Shown here: positions 9,004 through 18,159 of the stretch, in pieces | How the letters are laid out: each line of letters starts with the position of its first letter | How positions within the stretch are numbered: position 1 is the stretch's first letter | Origin: Clostridiaceae bacterium | Lineage (GTDB): Bacteria; Bacillota; Clostridia; Lachnospirales; Lachnospiraceae | NCBI GenBank assembly: GCA_910575795.1 | Contig: CAJTGE010000030.1 | Coordinates: 1-64,000 of the forward strand | Reading direction: 5' to 3' | DNA: 64,000 bases | Notes under the pieces: generated by a model | The model's input: the letters and a program-made list of their open reading frames with translations, nothing else | Database searches by the model: none | What the model was told of the DNA's origin: nothing | Made by a program: the position numbers and the translations under genes

Positions 9004-9843
9004 ATGTTAAAAATTAAGAATAAAAGCAAGAAGGCCAGAAAAACTGGTGCAGGGACGGAGGTATACGCTTTTGGTCGTGGAAGGATCCATTTTATTGAGA
9101 AAGGAACGGCATTTGGGAGTGAGCAGGCAGGGTACAGGCCGGCGATCATTGTCAGCAGCGATGAACAGAACCGCTCCTCCACAGAAGTGGAAGTTGTATA
9201 CCTGACTACAAAGAAGAAACATCCTATGCCCACCCACGTCCGGATCGATTCCGCGCTGAACCGGTCTATCGCGCTGTGTGAGCAGATCCAGACCGTGGAT
9301 AAAAGACGGTTCAAGGAATACCTTGGTAATGCAACAGAAAAGGAGATGAAAATGCTCAACCAGGCGCTGGCCGTCAGCCTGGATCTGCCAGGAGCAGAGT
9401 ATGGACGGATGGCGGATGAAATGGAGATTGGAGTATTTTACAGAGGACAGCTTTACCGGACTGGCAATAGTGGGACAGGCAGGCCAGTAGTTATTGTCAG
9501 CAACAATACCGGAAATTTGTTCTCGACGATCGTGGAGGTTGTGCCTCTTATCCCAAGAAGGGGTCAAGAGTCACCTTCCCAGACCGCAGTCAGTCTTCCA
9601 GGAGGGTCGTTTGCCGCACAGTGCGGGAAGATCCAGACCATGGACAAGGAGCGGCTTACAGAATACATAGGTGCCGCATCCATAGATGAGATGAAAGGGA
9701 TCGACCAGGCAATGGCTGTCGGACTGGGGCTTATCAGGGAGAAGAAAGACAACCTCCCAGTCAGGAAAGCTGTTCAAGCGGAAGATAAGCTGAAAGAAAT
9801 GCCAGGAAAAATGCTGAAGAAGGAATGTGGAATGCCTGCATAA
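9004..9843 (+). CDS. Tandem MazF/PemK-like protein
   Basis: 279 residues with two MazF/PemK-like domains in a row. The first (about 20-125) contains GRGRIHFIEKG, YRPAIIVSSDEQN, EVVYLTTKKK and CEQIQTVDKRRF. The second (about 140-240) repeats the same order with IGVFYRGQLYR, GRPVVIVSNNTGN, EVVPLIPRR and CGKIQTMDKERL. MazF toxins are single-domain, sequence-specific mRNA endoribonucleases that act as dimers, so this resembles a covalent dimer. No antitoxin-like small gene is adjacent. AAAGGAG lies 8 nt before ATG 9004. It may be a toxin, an inactive regulator, or a self-contained dimer. Confidence 0.8.
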   Translation: MLKIKNKSKKARKTGAGTEVYAFGRGRIHFIEKGTAFGSEQAGYRPAIIVSSDEQNRSSTEVEVVYLTTKKKHPMPTHVRIDSALNRSIALCEQIQTVDKRRFKEYLGNATEKEMKMLNQALAVSLDLPGAEYGRMADEMEIGVFYRGQLYRTGNSGTGRPVVIVSNNTGNLFSTIVEVVPLIPRRGQESPSQTAVSLPGGSFAAQCGKIQTMDKERLTEYIGAASIDEMKGIDQAMAVGLGLIREKKDNLPVRKAVQAEDKLKEMPGKMLKKECGMPA

Positions 9844-10439
9844 GGAAGGAATTTTGGTGAAGAAAATACCTACTACAGCATTGTGGAAATTCCAGTGAAT
9901 TCAGAGCTCGCTCTCTACGCCCTCTGCGCGCCTGCAAAGCCAGACGCAGGCACTATTACGCCGTTGCTTTACAGATGCACAGACGATGCAGACATCGAAC
10001 ACTGAATTCACCGTTATTTCTGCAATACAGTATTTATGTGAAGCTTCACATAAAATAATTACATTGTTAGAGAGAGTGGACCAGGACGGCCGGATGGCCG
10101 GTATTTTCCGGAATATCATACCGGACATGGAATGGTTTTTTGGAGGAGAGAGGATTACTACGGTGAAGCTGAACGGCTTGTGCTGTGTGCTAATCGGTTC
10201 AGGTATGAAGAATTCTTTCCATGCCTGTTTTTTTTGCGTTATTGTCTCTGAAAACGTTATCCACAGAAAATTCAAGGCAATTCTCTGCCAAATATACTCG
10301 CCAAAAACGCATTGGGACAGATGGGTAAGAACTACCGTTATAACATATTCACTGACATCTTCATACGGCTCCCGCAGATCTCTTTTGAAGAAAAGCTGGA
10401 AGACAGGCATGGGTATGCTCCTGGGGCGTACTGACCGCA
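9844..10439. other. Apparently decayed region without a recognisable gene
   Basis: About 600 bp follow the tandem MazF gene. A reading frame runs through the second half, but its translation changes character repeatedly and resembles nothing I know. One TTATCCACA box lies in an AAAACGTTATCCACAGAAAA context (10251-10270). The last ~100 bp may belong to the methylase remnant that follows. Confidence 0.4.
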
Positions 10440-10875
10440 GGCGGATATACCGATATGTGAGGAGGGACTACACCATTGGCACGGCGAACCTGGATAAATA
10501 TAAGATCTTCACGCCAAAAGCGGACGAGGCCGCACTCTGGGGAAAATCTTGTCCATGCCTGTATTATGCGGCCCCGGGGCAGGGGCTACGGAAACATTCA
10601 TTGGTATAGGGACATTTGACAGCCTGTCCGAGGCGGAAGCGGCCCTAAAATACGTTAAGATCAAATTCGTAAGGGCCCTGATTGGGATCCTTAAAATGAC
10701 ACGGGATCTGACATCGTCGAAATGGGGATGCGTCCCGCTTCAGGACTTTTCGGAGATGTCGGATATCAGGTGGGATGCATCCGTCAATGAGATAAACCAG
10801 CAGCTCTATGAAAAATACAGCCTGCCAGAGGAGGAGATCAACTATATCGAATCCTATGTTAAGGAGATGTGCTGA
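10440..10875 (+). pseudogene. C-terminal remnant of an Eco57I-type methylase/restriction protein
   Basis: Two overlapping frames read as the C-terminus of Eco57I/TaqI-like N6-adenine methylase-restriction proteins. The first gives YRYVRRDYTIGTANLDKYKI. The second gives GATETFIGIGTFDSLSEAEA, then KWGCVPLQDFSEMSDIRWD and the terminal INQQLYEKYSLPEEEINYIE. The join is near 10540, where one missing A in an A-run explains the shift. The catalytic methylase half is absent, so this is a relic of a lost restriction-modification gene. The call is from remembered family pattern, not a search. Confidence 0.6.
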
Positions 10876-10963
10876 CAGGACAAGGCAGGAACAGCACGAA
10901 CCTATACCACGCCGCCAATCACCTCGGCCCGGACTGATTTTTGCGGGAAAAGCCAGGCATACG

Positions 10964-10971
10964 CCATACTT
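10964..10971 (+). promoter_or_regulatory. CCATACTT promoter-like motif
   Basis: CCATACTT lies 64 nt before the start at 11028 of the three-gene J-domain/AAA operon. Confidence 0.5.
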
Positions 10972-11027
10972 CCGGCAGATAGTTATCTATTTTTTATCTT
11001 TTTTAATTAGAAAGTGAGGTTTTTAAT

Positions 11028-11531
11028 ATGGCAGAGATTAACAAGTTATGGGTGGCGTCCTACTTGCATGAGATGCTGGGCGCTTACCTTGACAGTCAGA
11101 CAGTGCAGGGGGAGCATTCCAGGCTGTATGAGGAAACACTTATGGCCGCGGGCATCATGGAAGCAGGGCTTGAGCAGTGCGATGTGCATTTCCTGGCATT
11201 TATGGCAGATCACCCGGACAGCAAGGCGGCTTCCCTTTACCAGGTGCTCCGGCGGTTCCCGGACTCTGCTGTCCGGGGCGGGGCAGTGCTCATGATCGAA
11301 CGCCTGACCTCCACCCACTGTGAAAAGGATTTTTTGCAGCTGAGGACCGGGGTAATGCCGGACAAACACCCGAACGGACATGTATGTACACCTATCAGCC
11401 AGATGCCGCCAGCCGGGCAGCGGGAAGCCAAGGCTGAGATCGACCGGATGAGCATCGGGATGCGCACGGTCAATGCCGCTGAGTTTATGCGAACCCCCCA
11501 GGGGCATGTGATCCGGCGGATAATCGGATGA
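11028..11531 (+). CDS. Hypothetical protein, first gene of the J-domain/AAA operon
   Basis: 167 residues, soluble, mostly helical-looking in the first 110 residues, no recognised motif. The frame starts at ATG 11028 after GTGAGG. Its TGA overlaps the ATG of the zinc/J-domain gene at 11528, so the three genes to 13620 form one translationally coupled operon. Its job is presumably linked to the chaperone-like pair downstream, which is inference from context. Confidence 0.7.
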   Translation: MAEINKLWVASYLHEMLGAYLDSQTVQGEHSRLYEETLMAAGIMEAGLEQCDVHFLAFMADHPDSKAASLYQVLRRFPDSAVRGGAVLMIERLTSTHCEKDFLQLRTGVMPDKHPNGHVCTPISQMPPAGQREAKAEIDRMSIGMRTVNAAEFMRTPQGHVIRRIIG

Positions 11532-12430
11532 TGGGAGGCGTCTGCGCTGCCTGTGGAAAGAAAACGGGCATTTTCGGGTCACGCAGGCTCCCGGACGGCT
11601 CCCGCGTCTGCAGGGCATGCCAGACCATGATCCCCTCCCCGTTCCTGGAAGAGCAGTACGCCTCCGCTCAGGACGCGAAAAACGGTGTGGAATATGGGAA
11701 GCTGGCCCTGGAGACCTTGTACCCGGCCTTTACGGCCACGGCGCGGTACGGGCGGATGGCCATTGATGAGCGCCATGGGCTTTTTACGGTCTGTGACGCT
11801 ACGTCCATCGGGAAAGACGGGAGGCTGAAGGCCCCGTCGCCTGGGATCTACCCGTGCCTTGCCGTAACGGAGGCGTCATTTAACATATCCCCCGTGTCCA
11901 CGGCCCCGGTTCACAGCGGCGCCAGGGCTATATCCTGCCGCGTGCTGTTTAGCGGATACCTGGAACGCTGCAATGTCCATATCCATGCGGTTATTAAAAA
12001 GAACGTATCCTGCGCCCTCATGCCGGACGGGGATGGCGGGGCGGTATGGCAGGAACCGGATGACCTGACCGCCTTTTGCGGGTGCTACCGCCAGATGGTG
12101 GAGACGGCATGGAAACGGATGCAGGCAACGGAACAGGCGAGGCAGGAAGAAAAGCGTATGGAACAGGAAAGACATCAGAGGGCACGGGAAGAAGCCGAAC
12201 ACCAGGTACGCCAAAAGGAATGCCGGGAGACAGACCGTGTCCGGGATGCCCGGATCCTCTTCATGTTAGGGGAGGATTATACCGAAGCGGACTTAAAACG
12301 CCAGAGGGCGGCGCTCATGCGGGCTTTCCACCCGGATAACGGGAAGGTCACGGACCCGGCTTACGCCCAGAAGATCAATGATGCCTACGAATGCCTGTCC
12401 GAATACCTCAGAAGGAGGGGAAAGAAGTGA
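11528..12430 (+). CDS. Zinc-finger/J-domain protein
   Basis: About 300 residues. The N-terminus has CAACGKKTGIFGSRRL followed by CRACQ, a treble-clef-like zinc site similar to DUF4428. A middle beta-rich part (about 60-190) is unrecognised. A charged coiled-coil linker (about 195-235) leads to a C-terminal J-domain-like segment with the diagnostic HPD in ALMRAFHPDNGK. J-domains stimulate Hsp70 ATPases. The start overlaps the upstream stop (ATGATG at 11528/11531). It is followed, with a GTGA overlap, by a membrane AAA+ ATPase, so the pair may act together. Confidence 0.75.
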   Translation: MMGGVCAACGKKTGIFGSRRLPDGSRVCRACQTMIPSPFLEEQYASAQDAKNGVEYGKLALETLYPAFTATARYGRMAIDERHGLFTVCDATSIGKDGRLKAPSPGIYPCLAVTEASFNISPVSTAPVHSGARAISCRVLFSGYLERCNVHIHAVIKKNVSCALMPDGDGGAVWQEPDDLTAFCGCYRQMVETAWKRMQATEQARQEEKRMEQERHQRAREEAEHQVRQKECRETDRVRDARILFMLGEDYTEADLKRQRAALMRAFHPDNGKVTDPAYAQKINDAYECLSEYLRRRGKK

Positions 12431-13620
12431 AGCAGTTAAAGAACATCTTTTTACTTGCCGTATTCACCGCCTCCCCGCTGCTCATGATCGCCGGAGTCAT
12501 GGTGGCCGTCTACCGGTTCCCGGATATCCATTGGTTCGCCTATGCCCTGTTCCTGCCCGGGTTCCTCCTGTTCCTGGCCAATAAAAAGCTGGAGAAAGTA
12601 TACAACCGGAACAAGCAGGAGCTGGAATATGACGAATCCGGCCGCAGAAGGGGCATGGAAGATTACTCCGCCATGTCGAAGCGGGAGCGGATTGAGGTGG
12701 ACAAGCAGAAGCTGGCCGCCATGGAGCGGATTGTCAGCAGCACAGCATTAAAGCGCATGGCAAAGCCCGGCTCCACGGACCCGGATAAGGATATGGAACG
12801 CCTGGTTGGAATGACCGGCGCCAAGGAGCGGATGCGGGCCATGGCGGCGCGTATGGAGTATGACCGGGAAGCCGCCAGGCAGGGGCGTGGGAATAGGAAA
12901 AAGGCCGGGAAAGGAGCTGCCGGTGAGCCGGAGTCCAGGCACATGCTGTTCATCGGTTCCCCAGGCACGGGAAAGACGACAGCCGCCCGGATCATGACGG
13001 GTTTCTTATACCGGTACGGCTTTATCAGGGAGAACAAATGTCTGGAGACGGACGGCAACTTCTTAAAGGCTTCCACTGCAGCAGACACGGCAGCAAAGAC
13101 GGGGCTGATCCTGCGGGAAGCGTCCGGCGGCGTCCTCTTCATTGATGAGGCATATGCGCTGGCGATGGATGTGGCTGGAAAAGCGGCGGTCGCCACGCTG
13201 ATGAAGCGTATGGAGGATGACCGGGGAAAGGTTGTCATCATCCTGGCCGGGTATACGGATGAGATGCGGAAACTCATCGCATCCAACCCAGGGTTCGCCT
13301 CACGTTTCCAGAACTGCATTGAGTTCCCGGATTACACGGAACAGGAAATGTGCGAGATCTTCCGGCTTATGGCGAACGATAAGGGCGTTTGCCTGTCAGC
13401 GGGCGCTATGGAACGGTTTGGTATCCGGATCGCGGCAGAGAAGAAGCTGCCATATTTTGGGAACGCCCGGACGGTGCGCAAGGTCGTGGAGGAAGCCATG
13501 GATCTGCATGCGCTCCATATGGTGGATGGCACACTATCGGCTTCCGAACGGTTCTTCCTGACTGCTGATGATATCCCGTCTGTGCCAGATAAGGGCGTAT
13601 TTCGGGAGTTCAGGATCTGA
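12427..13620 (+). CDS. Membrane-anchored AAA+ ATPase (CbbX/SpoVK-like)
   Basis: 397 residues. Two N-terminal membrane helices (IFLLAVFTASPLLMIAGVMV and WFAYALFLPGFLLFLA) are followed by a linker. The AAA+ core has Walker A GSPGTGKTT, Walker B GGVLFIDEAYAL, a sensor-1-like VVIILAGYTDEM and an arginine-finger region NPGFASRFQNCIEF. The FIDEAYAL and GYTDEM signatures are typical of the CbbX/SpoVK subgroup, which remodel protein complexes. The start is taken as GTG 12427, which overlaps the previous stop and has AGGAGGGG upstream. The substrate is unknown. Confidence 0.85.
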   Translation: MKQLKNIFLLAVFTASPLLMIAGVMVAVYRFPDIHWFAYALFLPGFLLFLANKKLEKVYNRNKQELEYDESGRRRGMEDYSAMSKRERIEVDKQKLAAMERIVSSTALKRMAKPGSTDPDKDMERLVGMTGAKERMRAMAARMEYDREAARQGRGNRKKAGKGAAGEPESRHMLFIGSPGTGKTTAARIMTGFLYRYGFIRENKCLETDGNFLKASTAADTAAKTGLILREASGGVLFIDEAYALAMDVAGKAAVATLMKRMEDDRGKVVIILAGYTDEMRKLIASNPGFASRFQNCIEFPDYTEQEMCEIFRLMANDKGVCLSAGAMERFGIRIAAEKKLPYFGNARTVRKVVEEAMDLHALHMVDGTLSASERFFLTADDIPSVPDKGVFREFRI

Positions 13621-13693
13621 TAAAAGGAATGCGTCCGGAAAATGGGCGGGCAGGCGGCGGCAAAACTCATGCCATCGCAAGCCCGTCCTGTTT

Positions 13694-13701
13694 ACATACT
13701 C
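13694..13701 (+). promoter_or_regulatory. ACATACTC promoter-like motif (weak match)
   Basis: CATACT at 13695 lies 69 nt before ATG 13764. It matches the core of the element motif but lacks the leading CC. Confidence 0.3.
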
Positions 13702-13763
13702 TAATAAAACATTATAAGACAACAGAGAAAAAGGCAGAAAAAACAAAAAAAGGAGGAGTTTCC

Positions 13764-14369
13764 ATGCAAACAATAGAAAATGGAAGAAAAGGTGTAAAAA
13801 GCGCAAAAGGCACAAAAAACATGAAAAGGGCAAAAAGCGCATCCGCCGGAGGGGAGGTGAGCATAACCTACCATCCGGGGCGCTGGAACACAATACCTCC
13901 GTCCACACGCTGGGAGCCTGACTTTATGAGCAGCTTCCCGACGGCAGGGCCGAAGGGACGGTTCCAGGACGGCTGGAAGGCAAATCAGGCCAGCCAGCAG
14001 CACAAAGGGCCTGCAAAATCCGGACCGGATACCGGCCTGATGACAGGAGGGTACTGTGTGGATGGAAGGGAAGGCCGGGACAGCCGTCCTGACAGAAATG
14101 CCAGTGACGCTGGAATTAATGGCTGTGCCAGCCATACGGGCTATACAGACCACAGCTTCCGGGAGCGCAGCATATGCGCAGATATACCAAGATACGTAGA
14201 GCCGGAACACTACAGCAGCACATGTTGTGGGAAATGCAAACATTGCGGGTCTGGAGAGGACGGGTATGGGTATGTGATAACAGATGCAGCGGGAAACACG
14301 GTTTCCCCACAGATTATGGAAACACTTGCGATTCCTTTGAGCGGGAGGACAGAGGGAACCTATAAGTAA
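13764..14369 (+). CDS. Hypothetical protein, 201 aa
   Basis: Not recognised. ATG 13764 is preceded by AAGGAGGAG; the frame is open upstream but without a ribosome site. It has a basic, Lys-rich N-terminus (about 1-30) and a Gly/Ser/Asp-rich low-complexity middle. A small cysteine cluster near the C-terminus, CCGKCKHCGS, could bind a metal. It looks largely disordered. Confidence 0.55.
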   Translation: MQTIENGRKGVKSAKGTKNMKRAKSASAGGEVSITYHPGRWNTIPPSTRWEPDFMSSFPTAGPKGRFQDGWKANQASQQHKGPAKSGPDTGLMTGGYCVDGREGRDSRPDRNASDAGINGCASHTGYTDHSFRERSICADIPRYVEPEHYSSTCCGKCKHCGSGEDGYGYVITDAAGNTVSPQIMETLAIPLSGRTEGTYK

Positions 14370-14393
14370 AAAAATAAACGAGGAGAAAAAACG

Positions 14394-15066
14394 ATGAAGA
14401 GAAAGAACACTACCTGCCATGCTCTGGAGTTTGCAAAACAGCTCGACGCAGACAAGCTATGGATCAATGACCTGAAAAGCTGTGATGAAGAGTTCATCCG
14501 CTCCTACCCAAGGCTGAAGTCTATTGGGTTTGTCCAGTCTGAGAGCGACGCGGTTTCGCTTTCCCGTACCGTGTTCACTGTACACCGATGGCTCGCGTCC
14601 AAACAGTGCTATACCATCACAAAAGAGCTGGCGGAAGACATGTTTGCCATGGATGACCTGTCATTCCCGCTGTTTCATCGGCGCAGCCGGAAGTGATGGA
14701 AAACGAGGCGCACAGACAGTTCTACCGGCCGTCCGCAAAATCTAAGTATTCCTCTATGAGGAAATGGATGTCGGGATCCGCTACATGCAGGAGAAGCAGA
14801 AGCTGGCAGACAGCGTGGCCCCCAAAGGGCAGCCAGGGGGCAGCCCCAAAGGAGCAGAAACAGCGGCGGCAGGCGATGGAGAAGCGAAGCGGAACCCGTC
14901 AAGGCCCCATATGAGGAAAGCCCACTGGCAGACATACCGGACCGGGCATGGACGGACAGGGAAGAAGATCCTGTGGATCCCGCCAATCACGGTAGGCATG
15001 CCAAAGGGTAAGAAACAAGAACATATCCCGGTAGTTGTCCGGGAACGAAAGGAGATTTTGAAATGA
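14394..15066 (+). pseudogene. Two-part remnant of a conserved hypothetical gene
   Basis: The first 100 codons (14394-14696, good GAGGAG site) read as an ordered helical protein (YPRLKSIGFVQSESDAVSLS, HRWLASKQCYTITKELAEDM) and end abruptly in RRSRK. The second part (14764-15066) ends in RKAHWQTYRTGHGRTGKKIL plus WIPPITVG, which resembles the C-terminus of a larger hypothetical protein common on clostridial mobile elements. The two parts are in different frames with little between them. I read this as a gene with an internal deletion and frameshift. The second part could still be expressed from ATG 14764. Confidence 0.5.
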
Positions 15067-16040
15067 GGAGAACGAAACGGATTTTTTTATGGATAACAGC
15101 CCTCCTGGTCTTATGCGCAGGAATCGCCGGCTTGGCCGTGTATAAAAACAGCAGGACCGGAAACCCGGGCGGCAGTGCCCCAGGGAACCTGATACAGGAC
15201 GCCCCGGGGCCTGTGACAGTGGATTCCAGGAAAAATCTTGTGATGGCGGTCGATGTACCCCTTGACTCCCCGTATGGGAAGCTCGCCACAGCCTATAAAA
15301 AGAACGTGGAGGAGATGTCAGATGGTGGCTTGGCCATTGATATTTACGAAAACGGACTTTTGGGGACTGCCGCGGAGCTTATCAGTTCCATCGGTGATGA
15401 CACGAACGCAGCGGATATCATGCTGGTCGCGATTAGTGACCTGGCGGATGCCGGCTGTGAGGACACCTTGAGGCTTTCCGAACCATATGCTTTCGGCGGC
15501 CATGACGGGTTCTTAAAATGGGCCGCATCAAAGGAAGCGGCAGCACTCCTTGGTGAGCCGGAGAAGAGCGGGATTGGGGCGAAGGGCCTGTTCTTTGCGG
15601 AGGATGGGTTCAACCATCTGTTCCTGAAGGAAGACGCGAACGTCAAGGGCAAGAAGATCGCCGGGGAGGCGAATGAGGCAAGCGAAGCCTATATCAGCCA
15701 GATCGGCGGGGTATATGAATACCTTCCGTCCATCGATATCAAGGACGCGTTGAAAGACGGGGTCCTGGACGGCGTAGAGCGTGACTGCGGCTTTTACAAA
15801 GAGAAAGAGCTCTGGGATGAGGCACCGTATATCGTGGCGGATTCCCACCTGGCTTCACCCTATGAAGCGGTCATTAAGCTAAGCGCAGCGGAGAAACTGA
15901 CCAGGAAAGAAATGGATATTTTAAAAAAGGCCGGGGAAAAGGCCGTGAAGGAGTTCACGGAAACGCTCAGCCAGGAAGAAAAAGCCATGCTGGAGGAATT
16001 CAAGGAACATGGGGCACAGGCTGTCAAGCTGAAGCAGTAA
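15063..16040 (+). CDS. TRAP-type solute-binding protein (DctP-like)
   Basis: 325 residues. An N-terminal membrane or signal segment (IFLWITALLVLCAGIAGLAVY) is followed by a DctP-type fold: the opening strand NLVMAVDVPLDSPYGKLATAY, then DIYENGLLGTAAELI and FNHLFLKEDANVKGKKI. Such proteins capture carboxylates outside the membrane for a DctQ/DctM transporter. No DctQM genes are in this window. There is no lipobox cysteine, so it is probably tethered by its uncleaved N-terminal helix. ATG 15063 overlaps the preceding stop and has AAAGGAG upstream. Confidence 0.75.
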   Translation: MRRTKRIFLWITALLVLCAGIAGLAVYKNSRTGNPGGSAPGNLIQDAPGPVTVDSRKNLVMAVDVPLDSPYGKLATAYKKNVEEMSDGGLAIDIYENGLLGTAAELISSIGDDTNAADIMLVAISDLADAGCEDTLRLSEPYAFGGHDGFLKWAASKEAAALLGEPEKSGIGAKGLFFAEDGFNHLFLKEDANVKGKKIAGEANEASEAYISQIGGVYEYLPSIDIKDALKDGVLDGVERDCGFYKEKELWDEAPYIVADSHLASPYEAVIKLSAAEKLTRKEMDILKKAGEKAVKEFTETLSQEEKAMLEEFKEHGAQAVKLKQ

Positions 16041-16130
16041 GGCAGCCAGCAAAAAAATATCCGGATAGCAGAAAATACAGCGAAAAAATTAGAAAATCAA
16101 CAAAAATAACAGCGAAAAAGGAGAAAAATC

Positions 16131-16436
16131 ATGGGAAACGGAGAGAAAAAAGAAAACACCTTGTCCACGATCACCATACAGGATGTGGAACGTGGTTACA
16201 AAGACGGAATAATCCGCCTGATCCACGATCCAAAAGGGAATGGGACTGCTTATGAGATCAGGGAGTGCCAGTTCACCTTCGGCGGTCTGGCTGCTGAGGA
16301 ATATGGCCTTGAGAAATTTAAGGAAACCGTCCCAGAAGACGAGAGCATCAGTGAAATTTTCGAAGTGATCGAGGACATGCGCTATAATCCGGAGTTTGCA
16401 GACGAATACGGGTATTATCAGTCTGTCCTGCTCTGA
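16131..16436 (+). CDS. Hypothetical protein, 101 aa
   Basis: Not recognised. It encodes a small acidic soluble protein with a strong ribosome site (AAAAAGGAG, 8 nt spacing). The C-terminal half is Glu-rich and ends in YGYYQSVLL. It is followed by a terminator at 16545. Confidence 0.6.
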   Translation: MGNGEKKENTLSTITIQDVERGYKDGIIRLIHDPKGNGTAYEIRECQFTFGGLAAEEYGLEKFKETVPEDESISEIFEVIEDMRYNPEFADEYGYYQSVLL

Positions 16437-16544
16437 TCCTGCTTGGATGGGGAAAGGGACACCTGCGTGAATCACTCAGCAATTGAATTACCGAGGATTT
16501 CCGTGGCGTTTTCCTAAAAAACACAAAAAACCGCTTTTTAACAT

Positions 16545-16573
16545 GAGCTTCCAGAAATGGAGGCTCTTTTTTT
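16545..16573 (+). terminator. Rho-independent terminator
   Basis: A GAGCTTCC/GGAGGCTC hairpin with loop AGAAAT, followed by seven T. Confidence 0.85.
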
Positions 16574-16678
16574 AGTTGGCTGGTATGGAAAATGCATACT
16601 CCGCCCACAGACAATTCTTAACATGTGGCACAAAAAACGCTATCCGCAGAAGGTTTTTTGAAAAATCAGCGGTATATC

Positions 16679-16686
16679 CCATACTT
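16679..16686 (+). promoter_or_regulatory. CCATACTT promoter-like motif
   Basis: CCATACTT lies 32 nt before the TTG start at 16711. A TATCCGCAG repeat copy lies 40 nt upstream (16632-16652). Confidence 0.55.
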
Positions 16687-16710
16687 TCCACAAAAAAAGG
16701 AGAGATCATC

Positions 16711-18039
16711 TTGAACAGAAAAACGACAACCAGGAACTTCATGAGGGCGGCGGGCGTAATGTTCGTAGCAGCGATGTGTCCATACATTATCGCGTTTGGC
16801 TTCGGGATGGCCCAGACAGGGCTGGTGGTAAATGAAAGCGCCGCTTATGAAACAGCAGAAACAACGGGACTTAAGGATGCCGAAGCAGCCTTGGCTGCTA
16901 TGCCGGATATCTTGGGAGACACAGAATATGCCGGACAGACCAGGATGGCGGATGATATGGGACGGGCTGCCAGTATGGAAAACGCGGACAGTGCGGAAGA
17001 CACAGAGACAGAAGGCATGAGCACAAGGGAAAAGGCGGAACTCATAGCGAGAGCGAAGCACTTATCCGATTACGGGAAAGAAGCAAACCCGGATTACCGC
17101 CAGATCGGGTACGTCTATACCGAGGAGATGTATTACAAACTGACTGGGGCTACAGAGCTTCCGGATAACTGGACAGATCAGATGGGGCCGCTGATGCGGG
17201 GGATCATCAAAGAAGAGGACAGCTTTGTGGAAACTCTGCAGACAGATGACGGCCAGGCACAGGAGCAGTGGCAGCCGGAAGGCAGTGTTGACGGCGCTAT
17301 GTACCGGATGATGATCATGAACGACGCGTCGGTAGCGTCTGGAGCGTCAGGAGCCGTGCAGGCGGCACAGAAACGTCTGGGATATCCGTACTCACAGGCG
17401 AGGCGTGATTCCGGGATCGCTTTTGACTGCTCATCATTAGTGTACTGGTCCTACCTTGACGCGGGAGTCAATATCGATCCGGCAGGCGGGCATACGGCAG
17501 CCAGTATCGCCCAATACATGGAAAGCACCGGGAAGGGCATATCCGGCGGCGACTTAAGGCCAGGCGATCTGATCTTCTATTCGTACAAGCGCAATGGGCG
17601 TTACAGGAACATCTCCCATGTGGCGATGGTGGTCGGCAACGGGATGATCGTCCATGCTTCTTCGTCCAAAGGAATGGTGGTTATGAGCGGCCTAACCTTA
17701 AACAAGGCCGTGGCGATCGCAAGGCCGACTATGGGTATGGAAGCGGCAGCAGCGACGGAAAGCTCTGACGAGGCAGGGCAGGAGCAGGACTCTCCCCAGG
17801 ATGTGCAGGCAGGCTACGGCCCCGGGATGCAGGAAACGCAAGAGACAGATGAATCCCAGGAGCCCCAGGGAAGCCCGGTAATACAGCAGGAACAGGAGAT
17901 CCAGCCGGAAGCCCAGCCCCAGTCGGAAGGGGAAATTATCACCCGGGAGAGCACAGTAATAGCAATACCGGGCGTGAGCCCTGCGGTATACCGGAACATC
18001 GCCGGGTATATCCAGGATGGGCAGGGGTACACCTTGTGA
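16711..18039 (+). CDS. NlpC/P60 cell-wall peptidase
   Basis: About 442 residues. The N-terminal hydrophobic segment (AAGVMFVAAMCPYIIAFGFG) is a signal or anchor. A ~190-residue unrecognised region follows. The NlpC/P60 domain comes next: a catalytic Cys in AFDCSSLVYW, a His in SHVAMVVGNG and a polar third site in VHASSSKG. The last ~115 residues are Gln/Glu-rich and low in complexity. Such enzymes cut peptidoglycan peptides and often make a local passage for conjugation machinery. The start is TTG 16711, because AAGGAG lies 7 nt upstream. Confidence 0.85.
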   Translation: MNRKTTTRNFMRAAGVMFVAAMCPYIIAFGFGMAQTGLVVNESAAYETAETTGLKDAEAALAAMPDILGDTEYAGQTRMADDMGRAASMENADSAEDTETEGMSTREKAELIARAKHLSDYGKEANPDYRQIGYVYTEEMYYKLTGATELPDNWTDQMGPLMRGIIKEEDSFVETLQTDDGQAQEQWQPEGSVDGAMYRMMIMNDASVASGASGAVQAAQKRLGYPYSQARRDSGIAFDCSSLVYWSYLDAGVNIDPAGGHTAASIAQYMESTGKGISGGDLRPGDLIFYSYKRNGRYRNISHVAMVVGNGMIVHASSSKGMVVMSGLTLNKAVAIARPTMGMEAAAATESSDEAGQEQDSPQDVQAGYGPGMQETQETDESQEPQGSPVIQQEQEIQPEAQPQSEGEIITRESTVIAIPGVSPAVYRNIAGYIQDGQGYTL

Positions 18040-18072
18040 TCTGGCAATACTTTCCATCATGAAAACAATACT

Positions 18073-18104
18073 CAGAAAAATGGGAGGCAGATGAATGCCT
18101 CCCG
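18073..18104 (+). terminator. Hairpin ahead of the DUF2130 gene
   Basis: A GGGAGGCA/TGCCTCCC stem ends in GTTT immediately before the CCATACTT site. It may terminate transcription from the peptidase gene; the T-run is short. Confidence 0.5.
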
Positions 18105-18107
18105 TTT

Positions 18108-18115
18108 CCATACTT
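18108..18115 (+). promoter_or_regulatory. CCATACTT promoter-like motif
   Basis: CCATACTT lies 52 nt before ATG 18160. A weaker CAATACTT copy lies about 65 nt further upstream. Confidence 0.55.
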
Positions 18116-18159
18116 CCCATGAACAATAAATCAAGGAATAAGAGAGGAGAAATGAAAAA

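Noticed and set aside
9890..10015. GTGAATTCAG...CTGAATTCAC inverted pair as ends of a small mobile element
   Set aside because: The shared core GAATTC is itself palindromic, the arms are only about ten bases and no target duplication is visible.
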